This document shows positions 59,910 to 64,000 of a stretch of 64,000 nt of DNA, piece by piece. The DNA comes from Metallyticus violacea. Lineage: Eukaryota > Arthropoda > Insecta > Mantodea > Metallyticidae. Within the stretch, counting starts at the first letter, position 1. The number at the start of each line of letters is the position of its first letter. The DNA lies in assembly GCA_030762175.1 (NCBI GenBank), contig CM060840.1, positions 44,296,001-44,360,000 on the forward strand, in the 5' to 3' direction. A program made the position numbers and the translations under genes. The notes beneath the pieces are model-generated. The model saw nothing but the letters and a program-made list of their open reading frames with translations. It did not search any database and was not told the DNA's origin.

Positions 59910-60894
59910 TTGGTAACACTCAAAGGCATCCGGTTTTTAGCGATAAAACGTGGCGACTTTTAATTACAATCTCAAGGTTAAAAGGTATAGTTTGAGCTAT
60001 TTGCTCACGGGAGAGCTTCTCACATTGACACTTGGAAAAGGAACTACCATGTTAAATTATCAGGCTATTAACAGGCTACACTATAAACCTTCGGCCTCTA
60101 TCTCGTGCAGTTACAGCTTATGTTTAGTCAGGATAAGTCTTTGAGCGAAGACATAACATATGCCTCATTGCGATGTTCCACACAGTGTTGCCAATGTGCT
60201 CAGCGCCGTTTTGCAGCAGGTAAATTGTCGTTTTCATTAGTTTAAAACAGCTTATAAAAATTTAAAAGTTCAGATTTGTATTATTTTATTATTTTTTATT
60301 TGTTTGTTTTTTCCCCCTTAGTTACATTAACCAATACCACATTAGGAAAGCAAAATACTTCCCCGGCGTTAAGCCAGAAAGCGGTCTACATTTTGGGTAT
60401 AGGAACTTCTAAGATATGTTGATGCTAAATATAGGGACTTCTTTTCTTTTTAACTTAGCAAGCTCAGTTTGCCATTGCACGCTTATGTTATAGCGAGACG
60501 ACAGTTGCCGTAAAATGGCAGCTTTACGAGTATCACCGCTGCTCCTTCTTTTATTATTTCTTTTATTGGTTGTTTATTTAGTTGTTTATTCAGTACTCAT
60601 CGAATATTTATCACAAACAATAAAACTGTACTCATCATTACACAAGATGTCCTTCTCTGTCAGATATTTGTATCCAGGGTGTGAAATCATTAAAAAATTA
60701 ATGATTGGAAGGGGGGGTCTGAAGGTAGGATAAGTTAACTGGCAACAATGCAGTTAATCTGAGACTTCATTGTTGACTGCAGTTGTAACGTGAATACGTG
60801 CAGTGTTGCCACAATACCGAAGATCTGATTGTTATTCTATTATTTCTATTGCTTTTATTTTCATAGAAATACCAAAATAATAAATTAGTTTCAG

Positions 60895-60942
<48 letters not shown>

Positions 60943-61250
60943 CTGAACATTCCGTGATATTTTATAATGAAATTATAAATTTTGGTAGACGGGAATTTTT
61001 CAGGTAAAATCGTCGGTGGTGGGGAAATCTCCGCATCTTGCCGGGATTTCGCACCCTGGTTGCATCCTTTTAATCAGGTTATGGGAAACTTTCTGAAGTT
61101 AATTTTGATTAATACTGAACACCGCTTGAAGAATGCTTTCTTTTACAGCTTCCAGATCATGCGGATGTTTGTTTTTGTTTTATTTTTAAGGCTGAGTCAT
61201 AAATAATAGTCACTAGGATTTTTTATTAATAACTAATAGTACATGAGATA
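59910..61250. other. Stretch without recognisable gene
   Basis: It contains a (TA)n run; nothing else recognised. Confidence 0.45.
60899..60942 (+). repeat. (TA)n microsatellite
   Basis: About 21 TA units. Confidence 0.95.
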
Positions 61251-61257
61251 AAATGAG

Positions 61258-61428
61258 AAACTAGGAAAGGATTTTTTAAAGGAAGGAAACGTCTAGGCCT
61301 GAATTTTAGGGTACTTCGTTTGCTATTTATCAGAACTGAGGAAAAGTTTCAGTCAGGAAGAACGGTCTTGGCGAGAGTCTCCTGCTTACGATTTCGCGCC
61401 TTAGCTACTTCGCCACATGTGTCGGTCA
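61258..61428 (-). repeat. SINE-A copy, partial, reverse orientation
   Basis: The reverse complement reads from GTGGCGAAGTAGCTAAGGCG (head) through GACTGAAACTTTTCC to GGCCTAGACGTTTCC, where it breaks off. The 3' tail block is missing. Confidence 0.72.
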
Positions 61429-61930
61429 CTAGGACTAAGATCCGAAGAATCTGGGGGCCAGAATTAATCATTAAACATTTCACTTAGCGCGCATTGAAAG
61501 TTTAGCGTATGTGAAGTCGCGCCATCTTGCATAAAGGATCCATACAATAGTTCTGTTTCTATAGTCCAATATATATTGTTCTAGATATTGAATGAACGAA
61601 TTAATTTATTTCAGTAAACAACATTACAATCAAATTTACATAAAGAAACAAAATATATAGCAATTTAGCAATAGCAAAACTAAGATTCTCCCATACCTTA
61701 ACCACCTGGTATTATGTATGGTAAAGAACTCTTACAATAAAGAACCATTTTCACAACTGTGTATTTCCTCAAACTCCTTTTTCACACTTCTCCACTTCTC
61801 CCTTACTTTTCCTAAGAATACCCCAATCTTGTTTATTTTCTCTACCCTCATATCTGATGACATTTTAATTGTTACTATTACTTATAGCGTGTCCCATTTT
61901 TCATCCCAAATACTATCCTCCACCTTTCTA

Positions 61931-62228
61931 CGTCGGTCCTGGTGGTGTAGTGGTTACCACACTAGCCTCCTAAACCCAAGATCGCGGGTTCAATCCCGGC
62001 CATGACCGATGGATTTTTTCGGGCGTAAAAATCCTAAGTATGGCTTCTTTCGGAAGGGAAGTAAAGCCGTGGGTCCCGTGTCGTACATTTACGGCAGGAT
62101 AAAGAACCTCAAGCCTGAAAGAAGAAGCCTCTGAGCAAAATTTGTCAGCCGTTTCACGCCCTGATTTAAATGGGACACTGATAACCTGAGCTGTTAAAGA
62201 ACGTCCGTAAATAAACCTAATCAAAAAA
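61931..62228 (+). repeat. SINE-B copy, near complete, with 12-base target duplication
   Basis: Head GGTGGTGTAGTGGTTACCAC (box A), GCGGGTTCAATCCCGGCC (box B), body TTTTTTCGGGCGTAAAAATC and end CCGTAAATAAACC. It is flanked by TCCACCTTTCTA at 61919-61930 and 62229-62240. The best preserved member of the family in the window. Confidence 0.92.
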
Positions 62229-62380
62229 TCCACCTTTCTACCATTTCACAATATATTAGACAATGGAACATATTACCCTCTTTCCCACACATAATACATC
62301 CTTCTTTAAAATTATTTTTAAACCTTTTAGAAATAATACCCTTATAGGCATCCATGCAAGACCTATTCTTCCTGATTGAT

Positions 62381-62447
<67 letters not shown>
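62381..62447 (+). repeat. Compound (CA)n(TA)n microsatellite
   Basis: About 14 CA units followed by about 20 TA units, lying inside a family L LINE copy. Confidence 0.95.
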
Positions 62448-62449
<2 letters not shown>

Positions 62450-63069
62450 TCCGTCCCCAATTTCTTTTAACTACTTTATATAAGACTAAAGAACTTTTAT
62501 CCTCTAAGCTAGACGAGATCTCTTGCTTCTCTATGTCCTCTACCCTCTGTCTCACTTCTTTCCAAAATCTACCGGCATTACTTTCACCCAGTCGTAATAC
62601 ATCCCCCATTCCAATTTCTTCTAATAGTTTCCCCACCTTTCCAAATCAACTTTCTCTTCCCAGTACATCTCTTTGGTACATAAGACATTCCTTTAGTACA
62701 TTGTTATTATCTAATTTCAAACATGTGTGCCAATGTTTCTAGATTCTTTCCTTCCTACTCGTCCCAGTTCTGTCAAACTCCCCCCTCGGCGAACTTTTTG
62801 GTAATCCTAGAACTTCTCTGCAAAACATCCTGTGTAGCACATCGACCTTTGTCCACCCCTTTGACACCTACAAAATTCCTACTGCATACATCATTTCTAG
62901 ATAGTAATAAATACCGAAAAACTAAAACACGCTCCTTCCTTGTCAGTTGCGGATTAAGAATTTATAATGCACTTGTGCGTTCAACCAATTACAAAATTAT
63001 ACTCTTTTCCATAATCCAAATGTTCAATCTGTTGCAATAAAATAAGTTCATAGGGAGTGAAATGTAGAA

Positions 63070-64000
63070 CTTTCACTGTTTTCTAGGCACTGGCCTAAAA
63101 TTCCAATTTGCTATGCTACGTCTCAAAGTTTTCTGAGGAGAATTTCTAAGCAATGGCCAAGCGATTTCATTTCTTCTCTGTTGAAACCCACTTCACTTTT
63201 CTAGGCTTTTTATAAATAAAATTGCCTTTACCTTCCACTTCTTTCACTAAATTTAAAATTACTATTTTGATGGGAATCTGTAATCCTGGATATTTAGGAC
63301 GATTTTTTCTCCTGAAATATTTATAAGCTTGCTTTTTAACACAGCAGTCATATATATCACTCTCTTTGTACCTTGTATCTTATTCCCGCCATATTTTGAC
63401 GCACCTCTTGGCAGCCAGAGAACAAAATGTTAACTGAAGTACTCTACCTATCTACGTACCTACCTACCTATATAACAACGAAGGTCAGAAGCCGAGAGGC
63501 GAAAGGGTCGTTCGTTCAGCAAGCGCTTAAGGCAATCATTTCCTCAGTTCTCGCGATGACAGCCGGTTAAGCGCACTACAGAACTCCGTTATTTCTTAGA
63601 AAGAACCTTACTTTGTATATTTTGTAGCAATATATGAATTTGTATAAACGTTTAGTTTGCTATTTTGGAGTGTAATACCGAAGTTTTGGAATTAGATGGC
63701 TGTACATACTTTTAGAATAAAAAAATATTTACATTTAAAAAAAAAAAACAGAATGACTATATAGTACAGTTTCCAGTTCAAATAATAAAATGAATCTAAC
63801 CGAAATTGAAAATATGTGCACTCTCTATACCATTAACATTCGCATTGAACAGAATGCCGCGTTTGGGTTTTCGTTCACTCTACAATAAATATCGCACACC
63901 CCAGTGTGAAGCGTAATAAATGGTCTCTGGTAGAGGCGGCAGCGTTGTGAACGTGAAAAGAGGGGGGGGGGAAATAACCGATAAAGCGTTGCAGCTCGCA
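63070..64000. other. End of window, no recognisable gene
   Basis: A short (CTAC) run near 63443-63472 and a poly-G run at 63963-63971. GC content rises in the last 150 bases, but I see no exon. Confidence 0.4.

Larger units (their letters stand above)
61690..63060 (-). mobile_element. LINE fragment (family L), interrupted by a SINE-B insertion
   Basis: The minus strand 62640-62245 gives WGRKIYIY (partly microsatellite), SGRIGLAWMPIRVLFLKGLK, CVGKRVICSI; on the other side of the SINE (61930-61700) it resumes with VERWRIVFGMKNGTRYK. The joined order equals that of the plus-strand copy at 720-1200. The upstream part (to 63060) gives KLLEEIGMGDVLRL and FWKEVRQRVEDIEKQEI, with stops between. Confidence 0.75.

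Noticed and set aside
60515..60733. 72-codon frame with a hydrophobic Leu-rich start resembling a signal peptide
   Set aside because: The Leu run comes from CTT/TTT-rich low-complexity DNA and the rest shows no recognisable domain.
61935..62005. tRNA-like sequence with GTGGTTAC and GGGTTCAATCCC
   Set aside because: Head of a SINE-B copy with target duplication; the body and tail belong to the repeat.

Overview
The window reads as nuclear DNA of an insect with a large, AT-rich, transposon-filled genome. Only two conserved protein-coding genes are recognisable. Both are split into small exons with GT-AG introns of 0.1 to 4.8 kb, and everything else looks like repeat relics or featureless AT-rich sequence. 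The mix of tRNA-derived SINEs, non-LTR retrotransposons, Penelope-like elements and many decayed Tc1/mariner/IS630 transposases would fit a polyneopteran such as a cockroach or its relatives. That placement is inference; the order cannot be proved from this sequence.

Layout. Positions 108-7494 (+) hold five exons of CNPPD1, a PHO80-like cyclin-fold membrane protein; the stop codon and a poly(A) signal are present, and the true 5' end may lie before the window. Positions 7.9-22 kb are a nest of Penelope-like (PLE) fragments: a palindromic tail (7889-7982), a copy with a GIY-YIG endonuclease relic followed by a hammerhead-like motif (9795-10540, minus), two members of an 80-bp-arm hairpin family (17602-17862 and 19875-20074, opposite orientations) and another GIY-YIG relic (21590-22020). 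Positions 24663-29767 (-) hold the last three coding exons of TMEM65, a mitochondrial inner-membrane protein; its 5' exons were not found. Positions 30-64 kb contain no gene I can name. They hold relics of mariner/IS630 transposases, LINE reverse transcriptases, three SINE families, one terminal-inverted-repeat element, many microsatellites and a few unassigned ORFs.

The two genes are convergent (CNPPD1 forward, TMEM65 reverse) with about 17 kb between their stop codons. I see no sign that they work together; they are simply neighbours.

The most interesting structure is the Penelope-like family whose 3' tail is repeated in inverted orientation, so the copy at 17602-17862 is an almost perfect 80-bp-arm palindrome with a decayed hammerhead-ribozyme-like motif in its loop. 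A second, unrelated PLE tail in the window (7889-7982) has the same palindromic layout.
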